Below are positions 1 through 8,100 of a DNA stretch of 37,814 nt, one piece after another (position 1 is the first letter of the stretch; every line of letters begins with the position of its first letter). Location of the stretch: NCBI GenBank assembly GCA_017560945.1, contig JAFZDY010000038.1, positions 1 through 37,814 of the forward strand, in the 5' to 3' direction. The notes beneath the pieces were generated by a model. It was not told the origin of the DNA. It saw only the letters and a program-made list of their open reading frames with translations, and did not search any database. Origin of the DNA: Bacteroidaceae bacterium (GTDB lineage Bacteria > Bacteroidota > Bacteroidia > Bacteroidales > Bacteroidaceae). The position numbers were made by a program, and so were the translations under genes.

Positions 1-48
1 GACCCTCAGCTTGGAAGGCTAATGCTCTATCAACTGAGCTACTTCCGC
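1..48 (-). tRNA. tRNA-Gly(TCC), 3' part cut by window edge
   Basis: The reverse strand starts GCGGAAGTAGCTCAG at 48 and reaches the TCC anticodon and the variable region, then runs off the left edge. It is identical to the complete tRNA-Gly at 37677-37749 over the shared part. It lies 8 bases downstream of tRNA-Tyr in the same transcript. Confidence 0.93.
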
Positions 49-113
49 AATTTTAGTGGGCAAAGATGGATTCGAACCACCGAAGGCGTAAGCCAGCAGA
101 TTTACAGTCTGCC
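1..113. repeat. Left copy of 113-base terminal direct repeat
   Basis: Bases 1-113 are identical, base for base, to 37702-37814. The repeat contains the 5' two thirds of tRNA-Gly and the 3' part of tRNA-Tyr. It is what makes the contig appear circular (37,701 unique bases). It carries no inverted ends or target-site duplication that would suggest a mobile element. Either the genome has a second tRNA-Tyr/tRNA-Gly pair or the contig end was joined to itself. Confidence 0.97.
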
Positions 114-139
114 CCATTTGGCCACTCTGGTATTTGCCC
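57..139 (-). tRNA. tRNA-Tyr(GTA)
   Basis: The reverse complement folds as a class II tRNA of 83 bases: acceptor GGGCAAA/TTTGCCC, anticodon GTA in loop CTGTAAA, long variable arm, T-arm with GGTTCGAATCC and discriminator A. CCA is not encoded. It is the first gene of the tRNA-Tyr/Gly transcript and lies about 34 bases downstream of the predicted start site of the promoter at 180-210. Confidence 0.97.
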
Positions 140-179
140 AAGAGCAATCGAGTAAGAGGTCCCTTCCTCAATTGCGCTG

Positions 180-210
180 CAAAGGTACAACTTATTTTTT
201 TAACTTGCAA
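180..210 (-). promoter_or_regulatory. Promoter of the tRNA-Tyr/tRNA-Gly transcript
   Basis: On the minus strand TTG (210-208), a 20-base spacer and TACCTTTG (187-180) match the Bacteroidetes primary-sigma promoter (TTG at -33, TAnnTTTG at -7). Transcription would start near 173. The -33 element lies inside the last codons of ribH, whose stop is at 192-194, so promoter and gene end overlap. Confidence 0.85.
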
Positions 211-686
211 GTAAAATCAACCATTTTTATTGCAGTGATGGCACATTCGTCACCTTTGTTACCCAAAGTACCACCACAACGGTCCTCTGCCTGCTGCATA
301 TTGTTAGTGGTTATCAATCCGTAAATCACAGGTATATCGGACACTGTATTGAGTTGTGTAATACCATTGGTAGCACCCATACATACATAGTCGAAGTGTG
401 GAGTATCGCCACGCACTACGCATCCGATGGCAATCACGGCATCCACGTTGCCATTCTTTACCATTTGTGCCGAACCATAGGTCAATTCAAAACTTCCAGG
501 CACAGTCATCACCAGGATATTCTCTTCCTTGGCACCGTGTTTTTTAAGCGTGCTCACCGCACCATCGAGCAGGGCACTTGTAATGTTGCTGTTCCACTCT
601 GAGACAACGATACCAAATCGCATGCTCGACGCATCAGGAACAGAATCCGCGTCATAATCTGACAAATTGTGAAAGGCTGTAGCCAT
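192..686 (-). CDS. ribH: 6,7-dimethyl-8-ribityllumazine synthase
   Basis: Cytoplasmic enzyme of riboflavin synthesis that condenses 5-amino-6-ribitylaminouracil with 3,4-dihydroxy-2-butanone 4-phosphate to give lumazine. The 164-residue length fits the family. Visible family motifs are the aromatic/Asn pair near W31-N32, VPGSFEL (62-68), [14 protein letters not shown] with the catalytic His at 97, and QQAEDRCGG...GNKGDE with the phosphate-binding Arg at 136. The N-terminal ~20 residues are longer than in short homologues. It lies 203 bases downstream of the TPR gene on the same strand, with a hairpin between them. No FMN riboswitch is visible upstream, and the other rib genes are not in the window. 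Confidence 0.96.
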   Translation of the reverse strand: MATAFHNLSDYDADSVPDASSMRFGIVVSEWNSNITSALLDGAVSTLKKHGAKEENILVMTVPGSFELTYGSAQMVKNGNVDAVIAIGCVVRGDTPHFDYVCMGATNGITQLNTVSDIPVIYGLITTNNMQQAEDRCGGTLGNKGDECAITAIKMVDFTCKLKK

Positions 687-797
687 ATAACTTTATTTTT
701 GTTGTTTATGTGATTATTCTTTTCTTGAAACAGATTCCCTATTTCTTGGTTCAAGGCAAGTACCAGGAATTTTGTACGATGGCACTACACCTTATTA

Positions 798-860
798 TAT
801 ATAAGAGAGGCCAGTTCTCCTCGACTCACATGGCAAGGAGAGGTCTGGCCTCTCTATATT
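798..860. other. Long imperfect hairpin between TPR gene and ribH
   Basis: Outer arms AGAGAGGCCAG (804-814) and CTGGCCTCTCT (845-855) are perfect complements, with ATATA-type flanks that extend the pairing. Inner arms TCTCCT (816-821) and AGGAGA (836-841) enclose a 14-base loop. Neither strand has a clean T-run after it, so it is not a textbook intrinsic terminator. It may end the TPR transcript, process the RNA or control ribH. Confidence 0.6.
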
Positions 861-889
861 CTATTGATTACATTCACTCTTTAAAGAGA

Positions 890-1567
890 TTATTTCATAG
901 AAGCACGCTCGATATACTGGTCGATATCGTATGCCTGCACTGAGTTGAAATACTTGTTTTTAATCTGATTGTAAGCATCCAAAGCCTTGTCGTTCTGACC
1001 CAACTTTTCGTAAATCAAACCAGCCTGCAACAAGTAAACGGGGCTGAGTGAGTGGCTATCAGACATAGCAGCGGCCTTCATCAACGTAGATACAGCCTTC
1101 TCGTTCTGACCCAACTGAGCATAGCAGTTACCCAAAGCACCCATAGCAGCAGGAGCCACCATAGTATCGTCACCCTTGAAATCAGCCAAGTAATTGATAG
1201 CCTCTTCGTATCTCTTCAACTGAGCCAAACTCATACCAGCGTATGCATTAGCCAAGTTACCAGCCTCAGTACCACCGAACTCTTCTGCTACAGCTACAAA
1301 GCCCATAGCCAAACCATCGCCATTGAGAGCCTGTTCGAAATCTCCATCACGGAAGAGTTGTTCTGCCTGGAACAAAGCCTCAGCAGCCTTCAACTCGCGG
1401 GGAGCCTTCACAAAGTTGTTGTAACAGAATACGGCTGCAATGATTACTACGATTGCTACCACACCACCCACAAGGATGTTCTTGTTCTTTGTCAAGAATG
1501 CTTCAGACTTGTTTACCATCTCTTCCACATTCACCAATTCTTCTTGTTTTTTTGTTTCTTTTGCCAT
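890..1567 (-). CDS. Membrane-anchored TPR protein
   Basis: A protein of 225 residues with a charged N-terminus, one transmembrane helix at about residues 29-50, and an extracytoplasmic region of helical TPR-like repeats (for example ANAYAGMSLAQLKRYEEAINYL and GNCYAQLGQNEKAVSTL). The arrangement resembles YfgM-type proteins, but no specific role can be assigned; scaffolding of envelope proteins is the usual inference. The start is set at MAKETKKQ because the 14 upstream in-frame residues are A-rich leader lacking domain sequence. It is divergent from recF across 176 bases, with a candidate promoter at 1620-1627. Confidence 0.88.
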   Translation of the reverse strand: MAKETKKQEELVNVEEMVNKSEAFLTKNKNILVGGVVAIVVIIAAVFCYNNFVKAPRELKAAEALFQAEQLFRDGDFEQALNGDGLAMGFVAVAEEFGGTEAGNLANAYAGMSLAQLKRYEEAINYLADFKGDDTMVAPAAMGALGNCYAQLGQNEKAVSTLMKAAAMSDSHSLSPVYLLQAGLIYEKLGQNDKALDAYNQIKNKYFNSVQAYDIDQYIERASMK

Positions 1568-1619
1568 TTTATTATGTTCTTTTTTATTGTTTTCCGTGTA
1601 AGTTTGCACATTCAGCGGG

Positions 1620-1627
1620 CAAATTTA
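1620..1627 (-). promoter_or_regulatory. Candidate -7 element for the TPR gene
   Basis: The minus strand reads TAAATTTG, matching TAnnTTTG, 53 bases upstream of the chosen TPR start. At the -33 position there is TTC rather than TTG, so support is only partial. Confidence 0.45.
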
Positions 1628-1713
1628 GCCTTTTTCCATAGATTGACGAAATTTGCAGGGCACTTTTTTACATTTATTCAATCATTTAGGGGTGTTCTAT
1701 AAAGAATTATGCC

Positions 1714-1721
1714 TATTTTTG
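1714..1721 (+). promoter_or_regulatory. Candidate -7 element for recF
   Basis: TATTTTTG matches TAnnTTTG and would place the start site near 1728, about 16 bases before the recF ATG at 1744. This also argues against starting recF at 1723. No clear TTG is present at the expected -33 position. Confidence 0.5.
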
Positions 1722-1743
1722 CGTGCAAATTCAAGAATTAAGC

Positions 1744-2853
1744 ATGATACTGAAGCAAATTTCCATATTGAACTACAAAAACATCCGACAGGCCGAGTTG
1801 GCATTCTCGCCCAAGTTGAACTGCTTCATCGGACACAACGGTGTAGGTAAGACCAACTTGTTGGATGCAGTTTATTATCTCTCCTTTTGCAAGAGCAGTA
1901 CCAATCCCATTGACTCGCAAATTCTCTGCCATGGCGAAGAGTTTTTTGTCGTACAGGGATTCTACGAGCAGGAGGATGGCACACCCGAGGAGATCTATTG
2001 CGGTATGAAGCGTGGTCGAAAGAAACAGTTCAAGCGTAACAAGAAGGAGTACCAGCGCCTGGCCGACCACATAGGTTTCATCCCCTTGGTCATCGTGTCA
2101 CCCGCCGACTCGGACCTGATAGCAGGTGGTAGCGAGGAGCGTCGCCGACTGATGGACGTGGTCATCTCGCAATACGACCGCTCGTACCTGGATGCCCTTG
2201 TGCGCTACAACAAGGCGCTTCAGCAACGCAACACCCTGTTAAAGAGCGAGGAAGAACCCGACCCCGAACTCCTCGGTGTGTGGGAAGAGATGATGGCCGC
2301 TACGGGTGAACTCATATTCCAACGTCGCGAGGCTTTCATCAACGAATTCATCCCCACCTTCCGCAAGTTCTACTCCTTCATCTCGCAAGATAGCGAGGAG
2401 GTCAGCCTCAACTACACATCTCACGCCCAGCGAGGTCCGTTGCTCGACATCATCCGTCAGAGCCGAGCCAAAGACCGCATCGTAGGATACTCACTACACG
2501 GCATCCACAAGGACGAATTGGAGATGAAGTTAGGCGAATTTCCTATCAAGCGCGAAGGCTCACAGGGACAAAACAAAACCTTCCTCATTGCTTTGAAATT
2601 AGCTCAGTTCGACTTCCTTCGACGTACAGGAAGCCGCACTACACCTATATTATTATTAGACGACATCTTCGACAAACTCGACGCCTCGCGCGTAGAGCAG
2701 ATTGTCAAGTTGGTATCTGGCGATAGTTTCGGGCAGATATTCATCACCGACACCAATCGCGACCACCTGGATCACATCCTCCACTCCATCGACCAACCCT
2801 ATTCCCTCTTTGTCGTGGAAAATGGAGAGGTAAAGGAACACATTGCAAATTAA
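1744..2853 (+). CDS. recF: DNA replication and repair protein RecF
   Basis: SMC-like ATPase that loads RecA at single-strand gaps during recombinational repair. The protein has 369 residues, normal for RecF. It shows Walker A GHNGVGKTN (30-38), the ABC signature region SQGQNK (273-278) and Walker B LLLDDIFDKLD (303-313). The start was chosen at MILKQISILNYKNI, the usual RecF N-terminus, rather than the ATG 21 bases earlier, because a TAnnTTTG element ends at 1721. It is followed after 39 bases by the DUF721 gene, a common Bacteroidetes pairing. dnaA and dnaN are not adjacent, unlike in many other phyla. Confidence 0.96.
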   Translation: MILKQISILNYKNIRQAELAFSPKLNCFIGHNGVGKTNLLDAVYYLSFCKSSTNPIDSQILCHGEEFFVVQGFYEQEDGTPEEIYCGMKRGRKKQFKRNKKEYQRLADHIGFIPLVIVSPADSDLIAGGSEERRRLMDVVISQYDRSYLDALVRYNKALQQRNTLLKSEEEPDPELLGVWEEMMAATGELIFQRREAFINEFIPTFRKFYSFISQDSEEVSLNYTSHAQRGPLLDIIRQSRAKDRIVGYSLHGIHKDELEMKLGEFPIKREGSQGQNKTFLIALKLAQFDFLRRTGSRTTPILLLDDIFDKLDASRVEQIVKLVSGDSFGQIFITDTNRDHLDHILHSIDQPYSLFVVENGEVKEHIAN

Positions 2854-2892
2854 CCAGAGTCATCGGACCTTAAAAAACAGATAACCAACAAG

Positions 2893-3183
2893 ATGAAACG
2901 AAGCAACGCCCTACCCATAGGCGACATGATTAACCGCTTCCTGCGCGAAGAGGGGTTGGAGTCGCCACTCAACGAGTACCGCCTCATCCAAGCCTGGGAG
3001 ACGGTACTCGGCAAAGCCATTGCCCGATACACTGGTCAGATGTTCATCAAGAACCAAACCTTGTACGTTCACATCACCTCCCCCGCCTTGCGACAAAACC
3101 TACAGATGTCGCGCAAAACCCTTGTTGCACGCCTCAACGAAGCCGTAGGCGCACAAGTCATCGTTGACATTGTAATGCGATAA
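2893..3183 (+). CDS. DUF721/DciA-like protein
   Basis: Small protein of 96 residues whose N-terminal motif (MKRSNALPIGDMINRFLRE, LNEYRLIQAWETVLG) and following KH-like segment match the DUF721 family. This family includes DciA, a loader/operator of the replicative helicase in bacteria lacking DnaC or DnaI. Function here is inferred only from the family. It lies directly downstream of recF, probably co-transcribed, and a terminator hairpin follows at 3215. A replication role for the pair is plausible. Confidence 0.88.
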   Translation: MKRSNALPIGDMINRFLREEGLESPLNEYRLIQAWETVLGKAIARYTGQMFIKNQTLYVHITSPALRQNLQMSRKTLVARLNEAVGAQVIVDIVMR

Positions 3184-3214
3184 AATTTCCCTCCCCCACA
3201 CATTATCCCCATCC

Positions 3215-3250
3215 AAGGAATCGCAAAGGGCGATTCCTTCTTACTCCTTT
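3215..3250 (+). terminator. Terminator of recF-DUF721 operon
   Basis: Perfect 10-base arms AAGGAATCGC (3215-3224) and GCGATTCCTT (3230-3239) around a 5-base loop, followed by a T-rich stretch (CTTACTCCTTTTT). Confidence 0.75.
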
Positions 3251-3322
3251 TTCCATTCTTTTATCATAATTTGGAATAATCGCCACAATTCCTTAATTCC
3301 TTTAACACTCCAAGTGTGTATA

Positions 3323-3341
3323 CCCCCTTTTACCCCCCCCC
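3323..3341. other. C5 and C9 homopolymer tracts upstream of the blaI-like promoter
   Basis: The sequence has CCCCC at 3323-3327 and nine C at 3333-3341, about 47 bases upstream of the -33 element. Such a tract could vary in length by slippage. No function is shown. Confidence 0.6.
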
Positions 3342-3374
3342 TATTTCTAAATATTTCTTAAAAACATTTCATCT

Positions 3375-3388
3375 ACTATTAAAATAGT
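3375..3388. promoter_or_regulatory. Dyad overlapping the -33 box, candidate repressor operator
   Basis: ACTATT (3375-3380) and AATAGT (3383-3388) form a 6+6 base inverted repeat with a two-base spacer, abutting the TTG at 3388-3390 of the blaI-like promoter. Its position is what autorepression by the BlaI-like protein would need. It does not match the staphylococcal TACA/TGTA operator. Confidence 0.4.
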
Positions 3389-3418
3389 TGCAAGTTATTT
3401 TTAGGTCATTTACCTTTG
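3388..3418 (+). promoter_or_regulatory. Promoter of the blaI-like gene
   Basis: TTG (3388-3390), a 20-base spacer and TACCTTTG (3411-3418) match the Bacteroidetes promoter consensus. The start site would be near 3425, upstream of the ATG at 3478, so any start before 3425 is excluded. Confidence 0.85.
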
Positions 3419-3477
3419 CCGACGTTAAGAGTGAAAAACTTAAAAGTAAAGAACCTAAAAAATCATATTCTAAAGTT

Positions 3478-3897
3478 ATGGATACCGATAACAAACACCG
3501 AAGCCTCACCAAGTCGGAATTGCACTTGATGAATCTTTTGTGGGACAAGGGCGAAGCCACCATCAACGAATTGTTGGAGATGATGCCCGAGCCACGCCCG
3601 GCCTACACCACCACACTCACCGTCATGCGCGTGCTCGTAAAGAAAGGTGTTGTAGAGGCCACCCCACAAGGCAAGGCACACATCTACACCCCACTCATGA
3701 CACGCGAAGAGTACACACAAGGTTTCATGGAGGAGACACGACACACCTTGTTCAAGGGTTCCTTCTCGAGCCTGCTCTCCTTCTTTGCCGAGCGCGAGCG
3801 ACTGGCTGCTGACGAGGTGGAGCACATCATAGCCCTACTGAGAAAGAATCAGACAGCCCCACCCCCAACCCCTCCCTCTATGGAGGGGAGTGAATAG
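3478..3897 (+). CDS. BlaI/MecI/CopY-family repressor
   Basis: A 139-residue DNA-binding repressor. Residues ~8-75 form the family winged helix (LTKSELHLMNLLWDKGEATINELLE, TTTLTVMRVLVKKGVVEA). Residues ~76-123 are the dimerisation part, which in staphylococcal BlaI/MecI is where the partner protease cuts. It is the first gene of a module with a secreted protein and an M56 BlaR1-like protease. Its last residues (TAPPPTPPSMEGSE) are encoded by a G/C-rich hairpin repeat also found at 9147-9183, so the tail is probably repeat-derived and not functional. The start follows the promoter position. Target genes are probably this module itself, by analogy with the bla/mec systems; no beta-lactamase is present. 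Confidence 0.93.
   Translation: MDTDNKHRSLTKSELHLMNLLWDKGEATINELLEMMPEPRPAYTTTLTVMRVLVKKGVVEATPQGKAHIYTPLMTREEYTQGFMEETRHTLFKGSFSSLLSFFAERERLAADEVEHIIALLRKNQTAPPPTPPSMEGSE
3857..3888 (+). repeat. G/C-rich hairpin repeat, copy 1 (inside blaI-like 3' end)
   Basis: The C-rich strand is plus. Four C-runs (CCCC, CCCCC, CCCC, CCC at 3857-3876) satisfy a G-quadruplex pattern on the minus strand, followed by a CCCTCC...GGAGGG-type hairpin. The core CCCTCCCTCTRTGGAGGGG is shared with the copy at 9147-9183, which lies in the same orientation relative to the gene it ends. Confidence 0.8.
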
Positions 3898-3976
3898 TTG
3901 TCCACTTTTGTGTGATTTTTCATCCACGGCATCATTTTCACACTTTTGGGTGACACACACATATTTGCTAAAACTA

Positions 3977-3984
3977 TACTTTTG
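3977..3984 (+). promoter_or_regulatory. Candidate -7 element for the secreted-protein gene
   Basis: TACTTTTG matches TAnnTTTG, 53 bases before the ATG at 4037. No TTG is found at the usual -33 position. The heptamer ACTTTTG also occurs at 3904 and 3942, so the interval 3898-4036 has three copies spaced by 38 and 36 bases. A regulated, activator-dependent or weak promoter is possible. Confidence 0.45.
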
Positions 3985-4036
3985 CAACAACAATAAAAAA
4001 AAGAATTATAGTCACAAATCATAAATCACAATCCTT

Positions 4037-5098
4037 ATGAAAACGAAACAAACTTACAGATTCGCAATGTTGGCCATGCTTCTTTGTGCCACATTCTATA
4101 CCAACCGTGCTATGGCACAAACTCCCGATGAAGGTGTGAGAGTAGCCTTTGCCACCACCATTACCATAGACGAGTCGGCCAACAACAATACTGAAGAGGA
4201 AGACCCCTACAAGGAGTTTGTCTCTCCACAATGGGGACTGAAGTGTCCCGAGGGCTACATCCGAATGACCGAGTACAAGGAATTGGCCAAGACGGATGCT
4301 ACCGCACGTGAGCAATTAGATGAATTGACCTCGTTGATGGACAAGTACAAGGCCAAGCGACAAAAGATGATGAAAAGAGCCTATAAGAAGATTACCACCC
4401 GTCACCCCGACGTAGAGGCAAAGGCGCAGAAGTATGCCAACCGCCTGTTCAAGCGTGCCAAGATTGAGATGATGGACTTAGGCGCTTATCGCCTCCCCGA
4501 TGGCACCATCGTGATAGAGGATGACAAGAGCGAACAATCATACGTGAAACGTCCTGTAGAGTGGCTCCAGGGAACTAACACTGACGAAGGTCGCCCCCTC
4601 AACAAAGCACCTATCCTGGAGCGCGACAAGTCACCCAACTACGATGCGCACAACGAGCAAACATGGCCCGTATACACCGATGTACAGACCGTGAGCGATG
4701 AGGAATATATGGATTTCCTTAGGAATGATGGAAAACCAATGGTATATCGTGGAAAGGATTGCACCTACGTGGTAGAGTATTGGGGACATCTGCACTACCA
4801 TCACTGGTTCCACCCCTGCTCCGATGACAAGTTGATAGACCCCAAAACTGGTACTCAATACATGGTGCGCTATTTGGAGCACTACCCCATGGATACTTAC
4901 TATTGGGTTCATAATGTAACAGGAAAATACATCCGTCAAGTCTATGTATATCCTCCTCTTCCCGAAGATGTAACCACCGTAGACTACATCCCTGGAAAGA
5001 TTCCCGCAGAAGAAAAGCTAAGCAACTCTTCTCCTTACCAAGAATACAAGGGTCTGAAAGTGCAAGACCTCAGACAAAAAGGTAAAGTGATATATTAA
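4037..5098 (+). CDS. Secreted protein, paralogous to the C-terminus of the next gene
   Basis: A 353-residue protein with a Sec signal peptide (basic start, hydrophobic core ~9-22, probable cleavage after AMA near 27-28) and no lipobox. I do not recognise the family. Residues ~62-353 align end to end with residues 764-1049 of the downstream M56 protein. Shared blocks are SPQWGL, (M/L)TEYKE.AKTD, ERDKSPNYDAHNEQTWPVYT, RG.DCTYVV, (H)WF.P and PPLP.DVTTVD.IPG, and both proteins end in VY. Residues ~100-155 are Lys/Arg-rich and helical. It lies between the repressor and the sensor-protease and is probably regulated by them. By analogy with BlaR1, whose sensor domain is homologous to a secreted beta-lactamase, it may bind or process the ligand that the sensor detects. 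Its activity is unknown. Confidence 0.85.
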   Translation: MKTKQTYRFAMLAMLLCATFYTNRAMAQTPDEGVRVAFATTITIDESANNNTEEEDPYKEFVSPQWGLKCPEGYIRMTEYKELAKTDATAREQLDELTSLMDKYKAKRQKMMKRAYKKITTRHPDVEAKAQKYANRLFKRAKIEMMDLGAYRLPDGTIVIEDDKSEQSYVKRPVEWLQGTNTDEGRPLNKAPILERDKSPNYDAHNEQTWPVYTDVQTVSDEEYMDFLRNDGKPMVYRGKDCTYVVEYWGHLHYHHWFHPCSDDKLIDPKTGTQYMVRYLEHYPMDTYYWVHNVTGKYIRQVYVYPPLPEDVTTVDYIPGKIPAEEKLSNSSPYQEYKGLKVQDLRQKGKVIY

Positions 5099-5123
5099 GT
5101 AAATTACATAATTCATAATTACC

Positions 5124-8100
5124 ATGACATCCCCCATTCTACTCATAGCAGGTCGTTTCTTGTTGGCTTCGACCTTGTTGATGGCTCTTTACTGGGTCGT
5201 ATGGCGCAAGCAATCCACCCATCGAGCCAAGCGTATGTATCTGCTTTCCATGCCCATAGTAGCAATAGCCATTGCTCTATTGCAAGTGGAGGTGTACCAG
5301 CCCGACCCCATGGTGATAGAGGTGGAAGTAACGTCTGCTCCCACCCTTTCCCAAGTGGAAGAGAGAGTAGATAACCTTTCCCAAAATTTTTCCCTGTTGG
5401 AAAAAAATTTTTTCCTAACGGAGAAAAAATCTGAGGCAGGTAATACCCTCTCGAAAGAGGCTGAAAAGGTAATGACCGAGGACACCTTGTCTGCTCCCCT
5501 TCAAGAGGAGAAGAAGGGGTGGTTAGCGTCCCTATCGCTCGACTCCATCCTTGGCATTGTCTATGTCGGCGTAGTACTCATCCTTTGCATCCCCTTCGTG
5601 GTAAACTTGGTGCAATTGCGCCAACTTCGTCGCAAGGTATCAATCGTCAATAAGGACGAGGAGAACCACATCTGCATCTTCACAGGTCAGGTGGTGGAGG
5701 CTCCCTTCTCGTTCTACCGCTACATCTTCATGCCACTCTCGCTCACCGATACTCAGCGTCGCGTGATACTTACCCACGAGCGAGCACACATCCTGCACCG
5801 ACACTACCTGGACGTGTGGATGGCCGAGGCCGTGACACGCCTCCTTTGGTGGAATCCCTTCGTATGGTGGGCGCGTGCCGAGTTACGCAACATACACGAG
5901 TTCGAGGCCGATGCCGACGTACTGACTTCGGGCGAGGACGTGTATATGTATCAGACAACCCTCATCGAGGAGGTGATGCACGGCGATGTGGTGATAGCCA
6001 ACGGATTCAACCACTCCTTCATACGTCGTCGCTTCATTGAGATGCTTCAGAGTAGCAATCGCCACATGACCACCTTAGGCAAAGCCGGCTCTATGGCTTG
6101 GATGCTACTAATAGCAGCTCTGATGTGTTGCACCGTGGGCGAGGCGGAAGTCATCTACAAGGAGACGAAACTCACCAACACAAACGACAATGGGGAATGG
6201 CATGAAGCCGAGTCCAAGCCCCTGTCGGAATATTTGCCCGACATGGTTACTAACCTGAGTGATGAAAGTGTCGAACCATTGATTCAAGCCCTTAGCATCA
6301 TAAACTCCATAAAAGAAGTGTCTCCAGAGGAATACGAGGAGTTGAAGAAAGCATACCCTGCAGGTACTATACCCAGCATGGAGAGCATCAACAAAAGCGT
6401 ACGCGAGATAAAGGATTCGCTGGAAGCACAAATATCGAAGGATATATGGGAAACGTACTTCGAGATGAACAAGACCTTGCGTAAGGAAATGAGAGACAAA
6501 GGGCTCGACACCCTCAGTAGTTCAAAGGAGCCCAAAGACAAGGTCTATCACTTCAATGTGCAGGGGAACCCTACCTTAATCGATGCAAATGGGAACATTC
6601 ACGAGTATACCATCAAAGGTAACGAAATCTCCGAAGAGGACATTGAAATTCTCATAAATAGCACATCACAATTCACTTTGGATTCCATGGAGGTTCAAGG
6701 AGCAATTATTAGTGCATTGGGTAGTTTTTTCAATAGTATGTTCGGTTCACTGATTGGCACTTTTACACCCTTAGAAAAAGAGACATACGATTCGATATTG
6801 AGTCTGTTTTCCCTTGGTGAAGAGGCACCAAGTTTGGAGGAGTTGAATAAACAATTGGAGTTGTTGAGAGATTCTATCCAAATGATGACGAACACATTTT
6901 CTTTAAAGCCAGGCGAAGTATATGAAGTTCCTATGGATGTTTACGTAGAGACTATATCCCCAGTACTTACTCCTGAATCAAAAATAAAGAACGACAATGC
7001 CTTGCATAGCTTTTTCTATCATTGGTTTGGATTAAGCGAGGATGTCAAAGTTCGTTCAAAGGAAGAATATGAAGCCATTTTGAAAAATTATCCTGAATTA
7101 CCCACATATTCTGAATACACCGAGATATGGACAAACCAAATAAATGAACATTCGGACATGATGGATGAAGCCTTGAAAAATATGGATACTTACATACGTA
7201 TCCAAGTGGAAGAGGCTCTTAATGAACATGGAAAATTTATTCGACGCGATAAACCATTGGAAATAGAAATTACGTACACAGTCAACAATAACGACAATCG
7301 GACAGACATTGTACATATTTTCAAAAAGGAACCTTATTCTTCTGGGGTAACACAGGAAGTTTCCGAAACAATTCATAACGAAGAAAAAAGTTCATCTAAC
7401 AAGAAGGACGAGGACATCATCTCTCCCCAATGGGGACTGGTGTTGCCTAAAGGCTCCATCCGCCTGACCGAATACAAGGAAATGGCTAAAACAGATGACA
7501 CGGTACGAAAGCAATACGACCAGTTGATGAATTGCATCCGCAATGCACAAGCCCTGCGCAACGATGCTTTGACAAATGCCTTTGGCAAAAAGCGTTCGCG
7601 TTACGTAACGGTGGAAGAATCGGTAAAGGAGAAAGTACGTAAACTTTTCCAAGATGCAAACATTGAAATGTTGGAGTTGGGTGCCTATCGTCTCCAAGAT
7701 GGCACCATAGTGATGGAGGACGACAGGCTCAACCTGATGCCACAAAGCGTGAACTATCACCACGGAACCACCGACCGAAGCGTACTCTTGCGCAACCAAG
7801 CCCCCACCATGGAGCGCGACAAATCGCCCAACTACGATGCACACAACGAGCAGACATGGCCCGTGTACACCAATGTGCAGAAGGTAACTAAGGACGAGTA
7901 CAAGGCTGAACCTCAAGTGTTCCGTGGCGAGGATTGCACCTACGTGGTCAAATACTATGCCATCTCCTTTGATTTCCATTGGTTCTATCCCAATTCAAAG
8001 GACATGTTGGTTGATCGTAAGACGGATGACCAATACATGATACGTTATAGAGAACACTTCCCCCTGGACACCTACCTGTGGATACATGGCCAAGAAGGAG

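Noticed and set aside
687-889. FMN riboswitch upstream of ribH
   Set aside because: The conserved FMN-aptamer sequence blocks are not present; only a simple long hairpin is seen.
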